NCBI GenBank assembly: GCA_031296355.1
Contig: JARLFX010000221.1
Location: 1-41,892 of the forward strand
DNA length: 41,892 bases
Direction of reading: 5' to 3'
Source of the DNA: Acidobacteriaceae bacterium
GTDB lineage: Bacteria; Acidobacteriota; Terriglobia; Terriglobales; Acidobacteriaceae
The position numbers were made by a program, and so were the translations under genes. The notes under the pieces were generated by a model. It saw only the letters and a list, made by a program, of their open reading frames with translations. It did not search any database and was not told the DNA's origin. Below are positions 32,983 to 41,743 of this stretch, piece by piece. Within the stretch, counting starts at the first letter, position 1. The number at the start of each line of letters is the position of its first letter.

Positions 32983-34076
32983 CGCGCAGCCTTCATGACC
33001 GCGAACATGTCTTCGATGCCGCGCAGCAGTTCGGCTTCGGTCACGTCGGTCACGGTTGCAGTCGCGCCAATCCTGGTGGGCAGTACGAAACGCTTTACGC
33101 CGCCGCGATTCTTTTTGTCGCCGCCGGTGAGGGCGGCGAGCTTCTGCACGGGCGCGCGGAAGGACGGCAGCGGGCCATAGGCCAGCACCAGAGCGGCAAT
33201 GCGTGCTGCATCTTTTTCTGTAAGCAAGCCGCGGTTCGCAGCGAGGCGCAGTGCCGCGATCATGCCCCAGCCGACGGCTTCGCCATGTAGCAGCTTTTTG
33301 AACTGCGTCGCTGCCTCGATGGCGTGGCCGACGGTGTGGCCGTAGTTCAGGATCATGCGCAGTCCGCTCTCGCGCTCGTCGATGGCGACTACGTCTGCCT
33401 TCATGCGGACGGACTCGGCGACCACGTAGCTCAACGCAGTGGGGTCGCCGCGCAGCACGGCGGCGGCATTCTTTTCGAGATAGGCAAAGAGCTTCGGCAC
33501 GCGAATGACGCCTGCCTTCACGCTCTCCTGCAGGCCTGCGCGCAGCTCACGCGGGGGCAGCGTGCCGAGCACGTCGATGTCTGCGAAGACGGCGAGAGGA
33601 TGATTGAATGCGCCGGCCAGATTTTTTCCGTGCGCAAGGTTGACTCCGGTCTTGCCGCCGACGGAGGAATCGACTTGTGCCAGCAGCGTGGTGGGCACCT
33701 GCATGTAGCGGATGCCGCGCATGTAGATCGCGGCGAGAAATCCGGTCACGTCGCCCACGATGCCGCCGCCAAAAGCGATGAGCAGGGAATCGCGGTCTGC
33801 GCCTGCCGCGGCGAGCTCTTCGCAGAGGCGCTCCAGGGTGCGCAGGCGTTTATGCGTCTCGCCCGCGGGGATGAAGAGCACGGTGGGCTTTTCTTTGAAC
33901 GATGCGGCGAACTGCCTGCCCCACAGGTCCCATATCGCAGGAGACGTCACCACGAAAACGCGCGGCAGTTTTTTGCCGGTGTGCGCTGCACAGCGCGCAG
34001 CAAGATTCTTCAGCAGTCCCCGGCCAATGGTCACGGGATAGTTCGCAGTTGGCGTGTTTACGGCAATGGTGGGCAC
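32979..34076 (-). CDS. aroB: 3-dehydroquinate synthase
   Basis: About 365 residues; second enzyme of the shikimate pathway, NAD- and metal-dependent. The core signature is [19 protein letters not shown] with [20 protein letters not shown], and a metal-ligand His lies in [12 protein letters not shown]. The GTG at 34076 is chosen: the product then starts [20 protein letters not shown], typical for AroB, and does not overlap the divergent nadB. An ATG at 34145 would run into nadB. The start-to-start gap to nadB is only 56 bp. The ubiE start overlaps the stop. Confidence 0.95.
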   Translation of the reverse strand: MPTIAVNTPTANYPVTIGRGLLKNLAARCAAHTGKKLPRVFVVTSPAIWDLWGRQFAASFKEKPTVLFIPAGETHKRLRTLERLCEELAAAGADRDSLLIAFGGGIVGDVTGFLAAIYMRGIRYMQVPTTLLAQVDSSVGGKTGVNLAHGKNLAGAFNHPLAVFADIDVLGTLPPRELRAGLQESVKAGVIRVPKLFAYLEKNAAAVLRGDPTALSYVVAESVRMKADVVAIDERESGLRMILNYGHTVGHAIEAATQFKKLLHGEAVGWGMIAALRLAANRGLLTEKDAARIAALVLAYGPLPSFRAPVQKLAALTGGDKKNRGGVKRFVLPTRIGATATVTDVTEAELLRGIEDMFAVMKAAR

Positions 34077-34132
34077 GTCTTCATCGTATCGCAAGGGCGC
34101 GCTGCGCTGCCGTGCGGTGGTAGCCTTAACCC

Positions 34133-35737
34133 ATGTTGAACGCATCGCCGCACGCCGGGCCCGCCTCTATTCCAGACGCAGTCGATTACCTTATTATTGG
34201 CGCCGGCATCGCCGGTCTGCGCGCGGCCATCGCATTGGCCGCCACGGGTCGCGTCCTGGTCATTACCAAAGAAGAGCTTGCCGAATCCAACACAGCATAC
34301 GCGCAGGGCGGCATCGCGGTTGCGCTGGGCGGCGACGAAGATGTGGCGCTGCACTTGAAGGATACGCACGACGCCGGAGACGGGCTGGTGAACGATGCCG
34401 CCGCGAAGGTGCTGGTGGAGCAGGGGCCGCTGCGGGTGCAGGAACTGCTGCAGTGGGGCACGGCGTTTGACCGCGAATCCGGTGAGCTGATGCGCACCCG
34501 CGAAGGCGCGCACTCGCTGCCGCGCATTTTGCATGCGCATGGCGACGCGACCGGGCGCGAGATCGCGGAGTCGTTGCTGCGCATTGCGAAGCAGCAGTCC
34601 AATATTCTGCTGGCGGAGTGGGTGACGTGCATCGATCTGGTGGTGTGGCAGCAGCGGGTGATTGGTGTGACCGTGCTCGACCGCGAAGGTAATGTGCGCA
34701 ACATCGCCGCGCGCGCCACGCTCATCGCCAGCGGGGGCGCGGGGCAGGTGTATTCCGATACCACGAACCCGGCGGTCGCTACCGGAGATGGCATTGCCAT
34801 GGCGTATCGCGCCGGAGCGGCGGTGGCAGACATGGAGTTCTACCAGTTTCATCCCACGGCGTTCGCGTTTCCCGCCGCGCCGCGCTTTCTCATGTCAGAG
34901 GCGTTGCGCGGCGAAGGGGCGCATCTGCTCAACTCCGAACAGAAGCGATTTATGCAGAAGTATCATCCGCTGCTGGAGCTTGCACCGCGCGATGTGGTGG
35001 CGCGCGCCATCACGCGCGAAGGCATGCCTGCAACGGGTAAGCAAGAGCTCCCGGTATATCTCGACATGCGCCATGTGACGGGCATCGACCTGGTGCAGCG
35101 ATTCCCCGGCATCTCGGCATTTCTTGCGAAGTACGATCTGGCGCTGGCGAAGGACCTTATCCCCATCCGCCCTGCCGCGCACTACCTGATGGGAGGCGTG
35201 CTGACCGATGTGCATGGGCGCACGTCGCTGCAGGGGCTTTACGCCGCGGGCGAGGCTGCGTGTACGGGCGTGCACGGCGCGAACCGGCTGGCCAGCAATT
35301 CGCTGCTGGAAGGGCTGGTGTTTGGCGCTGCCGCCGCCGATGCCATGCTGCAGGATGACGGTGGTTCCGCGGAAACGTTTGGAGAGCCGCCGCCTTCACC
35401 TGCCACTACGCACACGCCCGAGGAGGCGGAGAAGTGGATCGGCAACCTGCGCGCGCTGATGTGGAAGCATGCGGGGCTGCTGCGCGGCTTCCAGAGGCTG
35501 GAGCGCGCCAGACTGGCGCTGGAAGAGATGGCCTACGAGATTCCGCGCGGGCACTCGCGCCGCGCCATTGAAGCGCGCAATCTGCACCAGGCGGCGATGC
35601 TGATTGTGGAATCTGCGCTGGCACGGCAGGAGAGCCGCGGTGCGCACTTCCGCATCGACTATCCGCAGCGCGACGGCAAGAACTTCCGCAAGCACTCGGT
35701 GATGGAGCGCGGCAGGCTGCGGTTTGCGGAGTTGTAA
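34133..35737 (+). CDS. nadB: L-aspartate oxidase
   Basis: A 534-residue flavoenzyme that oxidises aspartate to iminoaspartate, the first step of de novo NAD synthesis, with NadA acting next. The FAD-binding start is [18 protein letters not shown], followed by [15 protein letters not shown], the substrate region YQFHPTAF with RGEGAHLLN, and the second FAD motif [20 protein letters not shown]. The C-terminal succinate-dehydrogenase-like helical domain is present. nadA lies 2.4 kb away on the opposite strand. The gene converges on terC with a 7-bp gap and no terminator. Confidence 0.96.
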   Translation: MLNASPHAGPASIPDAVDYLIIGAGIAGLRAAIALAATGRVLVITKEELAESNTAYAQGGIAVALGGDEDVALHLKDTHDAGDGLVNDAAAKVLVEQGPLRVQELLQWGTAFDRESGELMRTREGAHSLPRILHAHGDATGREIAESLLRIAKQQSNILLAEWVTCIDLVVWQQRVIGVTVLDREGNVRNIAARATLIASGGAGQVYSDTTNPAVATGDGIAMAYRAGAAVADMEFYQFHPTAFAFPAAPRFLMSEALRGEGAHLLNSEQKRFMQKYHPLLELAPRDVVARAITREGMPATGKQELPVYLDMRHVTGIDLVQRFPGISAFLAKYDLALAKDLIPIRPAAHYLMGGVLTDVHGRTSLQGLYAAGEAACTGVHGANRLASNSLLEGLVFGAAAADAMLQDDGGSAETFGEPPPSPATTHTPEEAEKWIGNLRALMWKHAGLLRGFQRLERARLALEEMAYEIPRGHSRRAIEARNLHQAAMLIVESALARQESRGAHFRIDYPQRDGKNFRKHSVMERGRLRFAEL

Positions 35738-35744
35738 CCCGTGG

Positions 35745-36647
35745 TCAGGATGTTTGCTTCTTTGGTATCAGCAGTGAAGCCGCTACCGTGACGCCGAGTA
35801 CGGCTACGATGACCAGCAGCGAGACCGCGGCTGAGATCTCTACTCTGTGTTCCAGCAGCATCTTTATGCCCACGAACGCGAGCACACCGGCCAGGCCATA
35901 GTGCAGCAGGCGCAGCTTCTGCAGCGCGCCGGCCAGCACAAAGTAGAGCGAGCGCAATCCCATGACCGCCATGATGTTTGAGGTGTAGGCGATGAAGGGA
36001 TGCCGGGTCACGCTGAGCACGGCGGGGATGGAATCCACGGCAAAGACGATGTCTGCCAGTTCGATGGAGACCAGGGCGAGCAGCAGAACGGTGATCATGC
36101 GCTTCCCTTTTTCGCGGACGAAGAACCTGTCTTGCCGCAGGCTGACGGGTTGTACGCGCTGCAGCCAGAGCAGCCACCCCGGCGTCTCGTCATCATGCGT
36201 GGGCAGAAGCAGCCGAACGGCGGCGACCAGGATGATGACGGCAAAGATAATCCGCATCCAGTCAAAGTGCGAGAGCAGCTCCACGCCCGCGGCCACGCAC
36301 GCGGCGCGCATTACCACAGCGCCCAGCACGCCCCAGAAGAGCACGCGGCGCTGCTGCTTGCCGTAGATTTTGAAGGCGCCGAAGAGCAGAAGGAAGATGA
36401 AGAGATTGTCGACGCTGAGCGACTCTTCAATCAGGTAGCCGGTGGCGAACTCGGTGGCTCGGGCCGCGCCCATGGCGTACCAGACGAAGCAGCCGAATGC
36501 CGCAGCCACTGCGACCCAGCCCGCTGTCCACATGGCGGCGCGGCGGGTCGAGGTCTCGCCACGCTTGCCAGAGGCGAATATCTCCACCCCCAGCATGACG
36601 GCCAGCAGAAGGTGGAATCCAACCCAGTAGGAGAGCGGCGTGGTCAC
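35745..36647 (-). CDS. TerC/Alx family integral membrane protein
   Basis: 300 residues with about nine membrane helices. Conserved acidic motifs within helices are EESLSVDNLFIF and ELADIVFAVDSIPA, along with TSNIMAVMGLRSLYF. Alx-type members are thought to move manganese or other metal ions; the TerC name comes from tellurite resistance. No yybP-ykoY riboswitch could fit the 27-bp gap to the PhzF gene upstream, so it is probably expressed as the last gene of the nadA run. Substrate is unproven. Confidence 0.92.
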   Translation of the reverse strand: MTTPLSYWVGFHLLLAVMLGVEIFASGKRGETSTRRAAMWTAGWVAVAAAFGCFVWYAMGAARATEFATGYLIEESLSVDNLFIFLLLFGAFKIYGKQQRRVLFWGVLGAVVMRAACVAAGVELLSHFDWMRIIFAVIILVAAVRLLLPTHDDETPGWLLWLQRVQPVSLRQDRFFVREKGKRMITVLLLALVSIELADIVFAVDSIPAVLSVTRHPFIAYTSNIMAVMGLRSLYFVLAGALQKLRLLHYGLAGVLAFVGIKMLLEHRVEISAAVSLLVIVAVLGVTVAASLLIPKKQTS

Positions 36648-36674
36648 GCCTCTAGTGTGTCATGCCAGCGAAGG

Positions 36675-37457
36675 CTACGGAATGGATATCTCGGCGGTCA
36701 TGTAGAGCACCGAGCTGCCGATGATGACGACGTGAGCGCCCTCAAGCTCGCAGATGAGCGAGCCGCCGCGGGCGGAGAGCTGCTGCGCGGTGAGCCGGTT
36801 GCGGCCCAGCCGCCCTGCCCAGTAGGGCGCAAGCTCGCAGTGCGCAGAGCCGGTGACGGGGTCTTCATTGATGCGCAGTTTGGGCGCGAAGAAGCGCGAG
36901 ACGAAGTCGCAATCGCGGCCCGGAGCGGTGGCGATCAGACCGCGCAGGTCGAGCCGCATCATGGCATTGAAGTTCAGGGTGAGGGAGCGAATCTCCTCTT
37001 CGGTTTCGAAGACGGCGACGTAGTCATAGGCCGACAGCATAAATTTTGGCACGCGGCCAAGTGCGGTGATGAGCTCCGGCGGCGTAGCGCAGGGCAGCGG
37101 CAGGGTGGCGGGAAACGTCATGCGGAGCTCACTGCCGTCGCGCTCGACGATGAGGATGCCGGAGCGGGTGTGGAAGCGGATCTGCGGCGCGGTGTAGCCG
37201 AGCAGATCGTAGAGCACATAGGCGCTGGCCAGTGTGGCGTGGCCGCAGAGATCGACTTCGGTGGCGGGCGTAAACCAGCGGAGGTGGAAGCCATCACCCT
37301 GGGGCACGAAAAAGGCGGTTTCGGCGAGGTTGTTTTCTTCCGCGATGGCCTGCAGCGTGGCGTCGGGCAGCCAGGATTCCAGCGGCACGATGGCTGCGGG
37401 ATTGCCGGCGAAGACGCGATTGGCGAAGGCATCGACCTGGTGCATTTTCAGCTTCAT
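36675..37457 (-). CDS. PhzF family isomerase-like protein
   Basis: A 260-residue two-lobed protein of diaminopimelate-epimerase fold. The general acid/base Glu is in ENNLAETAFF, and the lobe motifs DLCGHATLASAYVL and EDPVTGSAHCELAPYW match the PhzF family start to end. No phenazine genes are nearby, so this is one of the many PhzF homologues with unknown substrate. The ATG at 37457 has a GAGAG stretch upstream; a second in-frame ATG four codons later is an alternative. It lies between DUF2203 and terC in one strand run. Confidence 0.92.
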   Translation of the reverse strand: MKLKMHQVDAFANRVFAGNPAAIVPLESWLPDATLQAIAEENNLAETAFFVPQGDGFHLRWFTPATEVDLCGHATLASAYVLYDLLGYTAPQIRFHTRSGILIVERDGSELRMTFPATLPLPCATPPELITALGRVPKFMLSAYDYVAVFETEEEIRSLTLNFNAMMRLDLRGLIATAPGRDCDFVSRFFAPKLRINEDPVTGSAHCELAPYWAGRLGRNRLTAQQLSARGGSLICELEGAHVVIIGSSVLYMTAEISIP

Positions 37458-37529
37458 GGGTTGGACTCTCTGTGGCGATGAAGATTCGCCTTTTTGATTT
37501 TGCTGCTGGACCTGGAATAACAAAGTGAG

Positions 37530-37955
37530 CTACTGCGGCTTGTCGCCCTTGAAGCGTTCGTCGAGGGGCTGGCGGCTGGCAAAGCCGGTGTCGGTGGTGT
37601 GCCAGAAGTCGATGCTCTTCTCGCCGAGGCGCCAGCAGAGCAGCACAACCTGTCCATCCATCTTGCAGGGAAAGTCGAGCAGGCCGGTGTCGAGGTCTTT
37701 CACCTGTACGCCGATGGAGTCGATCTCGTTCAGCGTGTCTTTGGCTTCGCGGATGGCGATGTGGCGCTCGCCGCGGCGGCGGGCCACGTGGGGCACGTCA
37801 ACGTTCATGCCTCCGGAGAGGAAGATGCGCTGGTTCAGGCGCTGCATCTCGTCTTCCAGGGTGACGGCCTTGGCGTTGGCGGCGATGGCGCGGCGCAGCA
37901 GCGACTCCAGTACGGGGAGCAGGGTCTGCGCTTCGGAGAGTGTGAAGGTGCGCAT
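37530..37955 (-). CDS. DUF2203 family protein
   Basis: 141 residues. The N-terminal helix FTLSEAQTLLPVLESLLRRA and the C-terminal signature VLLCWRLGEKSIDFWHTT plus GFASRQPL are typical of DUF2203 (PF09969). The protein is cytosolic and mostly helical up front with a small beta end. No biochemical role is established to my knowledge. It lies 41 bp after the 36-aa membrane peptide and 72 bp before the PhzF gene. Confidence 0.9.
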   Translation of the reverse strand: MRTFTLSEAQTLLPVLESLLRRAIAANAKAVTLEDEMQRLNQRIFLSGGMNVDVPHVARRRGERHIAIREAKDTLNEIDSIGVQVKDLDTGLLDFPCKMDGQVVLLCWRLGEKSIDFWHTTDTGFASRQPLDERFKGDKPQ

Positions 37956-37996
37956 GGTGTTTCCCTATTATCCTGCGTTGCGGTCAGCAATCAAAA

Positions 37997-38107
37997 CTAC
38001 CGCAGATGGACGCCCCAGACCAGCTTCACAAATGCGACCACAAGAACTGCGATGAAGACGACGAGGAGAGCTTTGTAGATTGTGCTGTGCCGTTCAAAGT
38101 GCATCAT
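37997..38107 (-). CDS. 36-residue single-span membrane peptide
   Basis: A short ORF starting ATG-ATG, encoding a charged start (HFERHSTIYK), one clear membrane helix (about residues 13-32, ALLVVFIAVLVVAFVKLVWG) and a short basic tail. GAGGAG lies 9 bases before the ATG, inside the 14-bp gap after nadA, which is strong evidence for translation. It is too short for default gene calling. The likely topology is N-in with a small periplasmic end. Its function is unknown; position suggests co-expression with nadA and DUF2203. Confidence 0.7.
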   Translation of the reverse strand: MMHFERHSTIYKALLVVFIAVLVVAFVKLVWGVHLR

Positions 38108-38121
38108 GGGCGGGAACTCCT

Positions 38122-39267
38122 CTAACGAACGTCGAGCATGCGGTCCAGGGCTACTTTGGCCCAGCGCTTGACGCCGTCATGTACTTTGATGCGGTTTACC
38201 ACCCGACACTCCACCAGATTTTCCAGCGCCCACGCCAGATGTTGCGGCGAGATGCGGTACATGGTGGTGCAGAGGCAGCCGGCGTCGTCCAGTGTGATGA
38301 CCTTCTTGCCCAGTGGGGCGAAGCGCTTGCTGAGGCGGTTGACCAGGTGAATCTCGGTGCCGACGGCGAAGCTGGAGCCCTCGGGAGCGTTCTCAATTAC
38401 CTCGATGATGCGCTCGGTCGAGCCGAGAGTATCGGCCTTCTGGCAGACCTCCCAGCGGCACTCCGGATGCACGATTACGTGGATGCCGGGATACTTCGCG
38501 CGCACGTTGTCCACGTGTTCGGGCAGAAAGCGCTGATGCACGCTGCAGTGGCCCTTCCACAGGATGATGCGCGCGGTCTTCAGCCGCTCGGGCGAGATGC
38601 CGCCGTTAATCTGCCAGGGGTCCCATACGACCATCTCGCTCAGCGGGATACCCATCTCGAAGGAGGTATTGCGCCCAAGGTGCTGGTCCGGCAGGAAGAG
38701 GATGCGGCGGGCGCGGGCGTAGGCCCACTCGAAGGCCTTGCGCGCGTTCGACGAGGTGCAGACCAGGCCGCCGCGTTCGCCGCAGAAGGCTTTGATGGCG
38801 GCGGAAGAGTTCATGTAGGTGAGCGGCAGCAGTCCGCCGTCGACGGAGGCGGTGATGCCCGCGTGTTCGAGCGATTCCCAGCACTCTTCTACCTGGTCGA
38901 TGGTGGCCATATCGGCCATGGAGCAGCCGGCGTTGAGGTCGGGCAATATAACCTGCTGGTAGTCGCGGCCCAGCACGTCTGCGCTCTCTGCCATGAAGTG
39001 GACGCCGCAGAAGAGGATGTATTTGGCATCGGACTCGGCGGCGATGCGCGAGAGCTTGTAGCTGTCTCCGGTGTGGTCAGCGAACTGGATGACCTCGTCG
39101 CGCTGGTAGTGGTGGCCGAAGATGACGGCTTCTTTGCCGAGCTTGGCGCGGGCGGCGGCGATGCGCGCGTCCATGCTGTGATCGGGCAGGGCGAGATAGT
39201 GGTCCAGCGAGCAGGCGTCAGCCGTGGCAGTGTCCGCGAGGAGGGGTTCGTCCAGAAGTACGCTCAT
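38122..39267 (-). CDS. nadA: Quinolinate synthase A
   Basis: A 381-residue [4Fe-4S] enzyme that condenses iminoaspartate and dihydroxyacetone phosphate to quinolinate. Three expected cluster cysteines are in NAGCSMADMA, VHPEC and DDAGCLC. Substrate-region motifs FGHHYQRDEV, CGVHFMAESA and LPDQHLGRNT are intact. The ATG at 39267 has AGGA upstream. It heads a minus-strand run (36-aa peptide, DUF2203, PhzF, TerC). nadB is nearby but on the other strand; nadC is not seen. Confidence 0.96.
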   Translation of the reverse strand: MSVLLDEPLLADTATADACSLDHYLALPDHSMDARIAAARAKLGKEAVIFGHHYQRDEVIQFADHTGDSYKLSRIAAESDAKYILFCGVHFMAESADVLGRDYQQVILPDLNAGCSMADMATIDQVEECWESLEHAGITASVDGGLLPLTYMNSSAAIKAFCGERGGLVCTSSNARKAFEWAYARARRILFLPDQHLGRNTSFEMGIPLSEMVVWDPWQINGGISPERLKTARIILWKGHCSVHQRFLPEHVDNVRAKYPGIHVIVHPECRWEVCQKADTLGSTERIIEVIENAPEGSSFAVGTEIHLVNRLSKRFAPLGKKVITLDDAGCLCTTMYRISPQHLAWALENLVECRVVNRIKVHDGVKRWAKVALDRMLDVR

Positions 39268-39655
39268 AGATCCTAATTTCCGCCTTCAGTCCCAGCGGAA
39301 GCGCGAATATCCGCGGCGACCCTGAGACGGGGATGTTGAAAGCATCGTCAAATCTTGAACTGCAGCGGATTCACTGCGCCGGAGCGCCCAATCCGCGGGG
39401 GTGTTGCAGTTCACGTTTGGCATACGGCCTGCGCCGTACGCCACTTACAGAATTTGGACGTTTCAGGTGGGGCAAACGTCGCAAATTCACAGGCATTTGT
39501 TGTGTTTGCAACAAAATGCCTGCATGAACAATTTTACACGCCCAGCGGAGTGGGAAGAAAGCGATACGGGTATATTGGCTGGTATCAGAAAACAGCGTGG
39601 CCGGCGTGTGTGAAATCAGCGCAGGGTGGTATGAGAAGCCAAGGGGGACATCACG
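39268..39655. other. Divergent intergenic region nadA / DUF3857 gene
   Basis: A 388-bp region between two divergent genes. It holds a long imperfect inverted repeat (39490-39522), a smaller stem TACGGC-CTGC-GCCGTA (39423-39438) and a TATATT hexamer at 39571-39576 that might be a -10. Short open frames here lack ribosome sites and look non-coding. Confidence 0.5.
39490..39522. repeat. 33-bp imperfect inverted repeat
   Basis: CAGGCATTTGTTG (39490-39502) pairs with CAACAAAATGCCTG (39509-39522) around TGTTTG, with one extra A in the right arm. It lies about 134 bp before the DUF3857 start and about 223 bp before nadA, and could be an operator or an mRNA hairpin. Confidence 0.6.
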
Positions 39656-41701
39656 ATGCGCATTAGAAACTGCACGGCATTACTGAGCATGGGATGGATG
39701 CTTTTGCTGCTGGGTGCCGCCTTGGCCGCGATGCCGGCGCAGGCGCAGACCAAGTGGACGCAGCCGACCGACGAAGAGCTGAAGATGACGGCGCAGCCCC
39801 AGGTGCCGGGAGCGCCCGCCGTCTACCTGTATCGCGAAGAGATGACCGACGATCTGTTGCACGAGCGCAGCGTGTACGTCCGACTGAAGATATTGACGGA
39901 GGCAGGCAAGGCGCTGGGCGATGTGCGGTTGACGTACCTGAGCGATCTGGCAGTGGACGATCCAGATATCAGCGACCTTACCGCTGATGTGACAGACATC
40001 GCCGGGCGCACGATTCACAGCGACGGCACGATTATTCCTTTTACCGGGCAGCCATTTGAGCGAACGGTGGAGAAGTCGACGGGAGCAAAGTTCTCGGAGA
40101 AGGTATTCTCGCTGCCGCAGGTGGAGGTGGGCAGCATCCTGGAGTACCGGTTCAAGCTGCGCATTGGCGATAACGAATACGAGACGCCGCAGTGGCTGGT
40201 GCAGCAGCGCCTGTATGTGCGGAAGGCCTACTACTACTGGAAGGCGAGCGACATCTTTACCGAAGGCAGCTCGACGCGCGGACTGGCGTGGAGCAATGTA
40301 CTGCCGCCGGGCGCGGTGGTGAAGAGTTCAGCCGTGCCGGGCACTGGGAATACGCACCCATACCACCTGATTGAGCTGGCCGTACACGATATTCCGCCGA
40401 TGCAACATGAGGCGTTCATGCCGCCGATGCGCAGTCTGAGCTACCGCGTGAACTTCTACCGCGCTGCATACCGCACGCAGGATGAGTTCTGGCGCGAGCG
40501 GGGCAAGGCGTGGGTGAAGCAGATGGAGCACTTCATGGGGCCAGCGCAGGGGATGACAGCGCAGGTGCAGACGCTGGTGGCTCCGGGCGACAGCGATACG
40601 GTGAAGCTGCAGAAGATCTATGCCGCCATCATGGCGATGGATAACACCACGTTCTCCCGCAAGCACAGTGAGAGCGAGGACAAGGCGCACGGATTGAGTA
40701 AGGCCCATACCGCGCAGGACATATGGGACCGCAAGCGCGGACACCCCGAAGAGATGACCGCGCTGTTTGTGGCGTTGGCCCGTTCGGCTGGAATGCACGC
40801 CTATCCAATGGTCGTGACTGATCGCGATACCGACATCTTTTCGCCGGCATGGCTGACCCTACAGCAGTTGAATGGTTCCGTGGCGATCGTCGTGGTGGAT
40901 GGCAAGGAGCAGTTCTTCGATCCCGGGCAGCGCTACTGTCCGTTTGGACAGATGGCGTGGAAGCACACGGGAGCGGGCGGGTTGCGTGAGACAGAAGGCG
41001 GAGGCTCGGCGCTGGCCAACACCCCCGAGCCTCCGTATATCCAGTCGCAGACGCAGCGCACCGCCGACCTGACCATGGAAGATGACGGCACGGTACACGG
41101 CACGGTGAAGATCACGCTGATAGGCGCACCAGCGCTGAGTTGGCGGCACCTGGGATTGCGCCGCGACGAGACCGCGGTGAGAAATACCATGCGCTCGTGG
41201 ATACGGGCGCGGCTGCCGGAGGGCATGGAAGTGAAGAACGGCACCATCGAGAACCTGGCGGATTACGAGAAGCCGCTGGTGGCAACCTACGATGTGCGCG
41301 GCATGTTGGCAACAGTCTCTGCCAAGCGGCTGATGCTGCCGGGGCAGCTCTTTGAGAGCCGCACCAAGCCGCTCTTTCCGCAGGAGACGCGGGATGTTCC
41401 CATCTACTTCAACCATGGTGGGCGCACGATTGACGCTGTGCGCGTCAAGTTTCCGGAGGACGTGACGCTGGAGTCTGCGCCGAAGGACGACCAGGTGGCG
41501 CTGCAGCGGCTTGCGAGCTACCGGATCAAGGCGGAGACGCAGCCGGGATCGGTGCTGCTGCGCAGGACGTATGACCTGGGGTCTCCCTTCTTTACGGTGG
41601 CGGAGTATCCCGAGGTGAAGACATTCTTCAGCAAGATGGCGACTGACGATCAGCAGCCTGTGGTGCTGCTGCGGCCGGCGCAGGCAGCGGGAAGCCAGTA
41701 G
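39656..41701 (+). CDS. DUF3857 protein with degenerate transglutaminase-like domain
   Basis: 681 residues with a signal peptide ending near AQAQ (about 31). An N-terminal DUF3857 beta-sandwich spans roughly 55-230 (FSLPQVEVGSILEYRFKLR). A transglutaminase-like domain follows at roughly 290-430, then a beta-rich C-terminal half. In active members a Cys precedes the helix corresponding to EEMTALFVALARSAGMHAYP; here it reads RGHPEEM. The usual His strand reads QLNGSVAIVVVDGKEQFFDP with no His. Only the Asp-like position is kept, so peptidase or crosslinking activity is unlikely and a periplasmic binding or structural role is more plausible. AAGGGGG lies 9 bases before the ATG. It is followed by a tat gene. 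Confidence 0.88.
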   Translation: MRIRNCTALLSMGWMLLLLGAALAAMPAQAQTKWTQPTDEELKMTAQPQVPGAPAVYLYREEMTDDLLHERSVYVRLKILTEAGKALGDVRLTYLSDLAVDDPDISDLTADVTDIAGRTIHSDGTIIPFTGQPFERTVEKSTGAKFSEKVFSLPQVEVGSILEYRFKLRIGDNEYETPQWLVQQRLYVRKAYYYWKASDIFTEGSSTRGLAWSNVLPPGAVVKSSAVPGTGNTHPYHLIELAVHDIPPMQHEAFMPPMRSLSYRVNFYRAAYRTQDEFWRERGKAWVKQMEHFMGPAQGMTAQVQTLVAPGDSDTVKLQKIYAAIMAMDNTTFSRKHSESEDKAHGLSKAHTAQDIWDRKRGHPEEMTALFVALARSAGMHAYPMVVTDRDTDIFSPAWLTLQQLNGSVAIVVVDGKEQFFDPGQRYCPFGQMAWKHTGAGGLRETEGGGSALANTPEPPYIQSQTQRTADLTMEDDGTVHGTVKITLIGAPALSWRHLGLRRDETAVRNTMRSWIRARLPEGMEVKNGTIENLADYEKPLVATYDVRGMLATVSAKRLMLPGQLFESRTKPLFPQETRDVPIYFNHGGRTIDAVRVKFPEDVTLESAPKDDQVALQRLASYRIKAETQPGSVLLRRTYDLGSPFFTVAEYPEVKTFFSKMATDDQQPVVLLRPAQAAGSQ

Positions 41702-41743
41702 CGGCGTTTGTGAGCGTGCCGCTTAAGCCGCTATGATGGCCCT

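Noticed and set aside
35738..36674. A manganese riboswitch (yybP-ykoY) before terC
   Set aside because: Only 27 bp separates terC from the PhzF stop, too little for the riboswitch, and no matching fold was seen.
36000..37481. A 493-residue plus-strand open frame opposite TerC and PhzF
   Set aside because: It spans two well-supported minus-strand genes and the gap between them, and encodes a low-complexity acidic/His-rich product. It is a shadow frame.
38080..39276. A 398-residue plus-strand open frame opposite nadA
   Set aside because: It is antisense to a clear quinolinate synthase with intact cluster cysteines. No independent evidence of coding.
39401..39613. Short open frames between nadA and the DUF3857 gene
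   Set aside because: None has a ribosome site, and they cross the inverted repeat. The product shows no coherent domain or membrane pattern.
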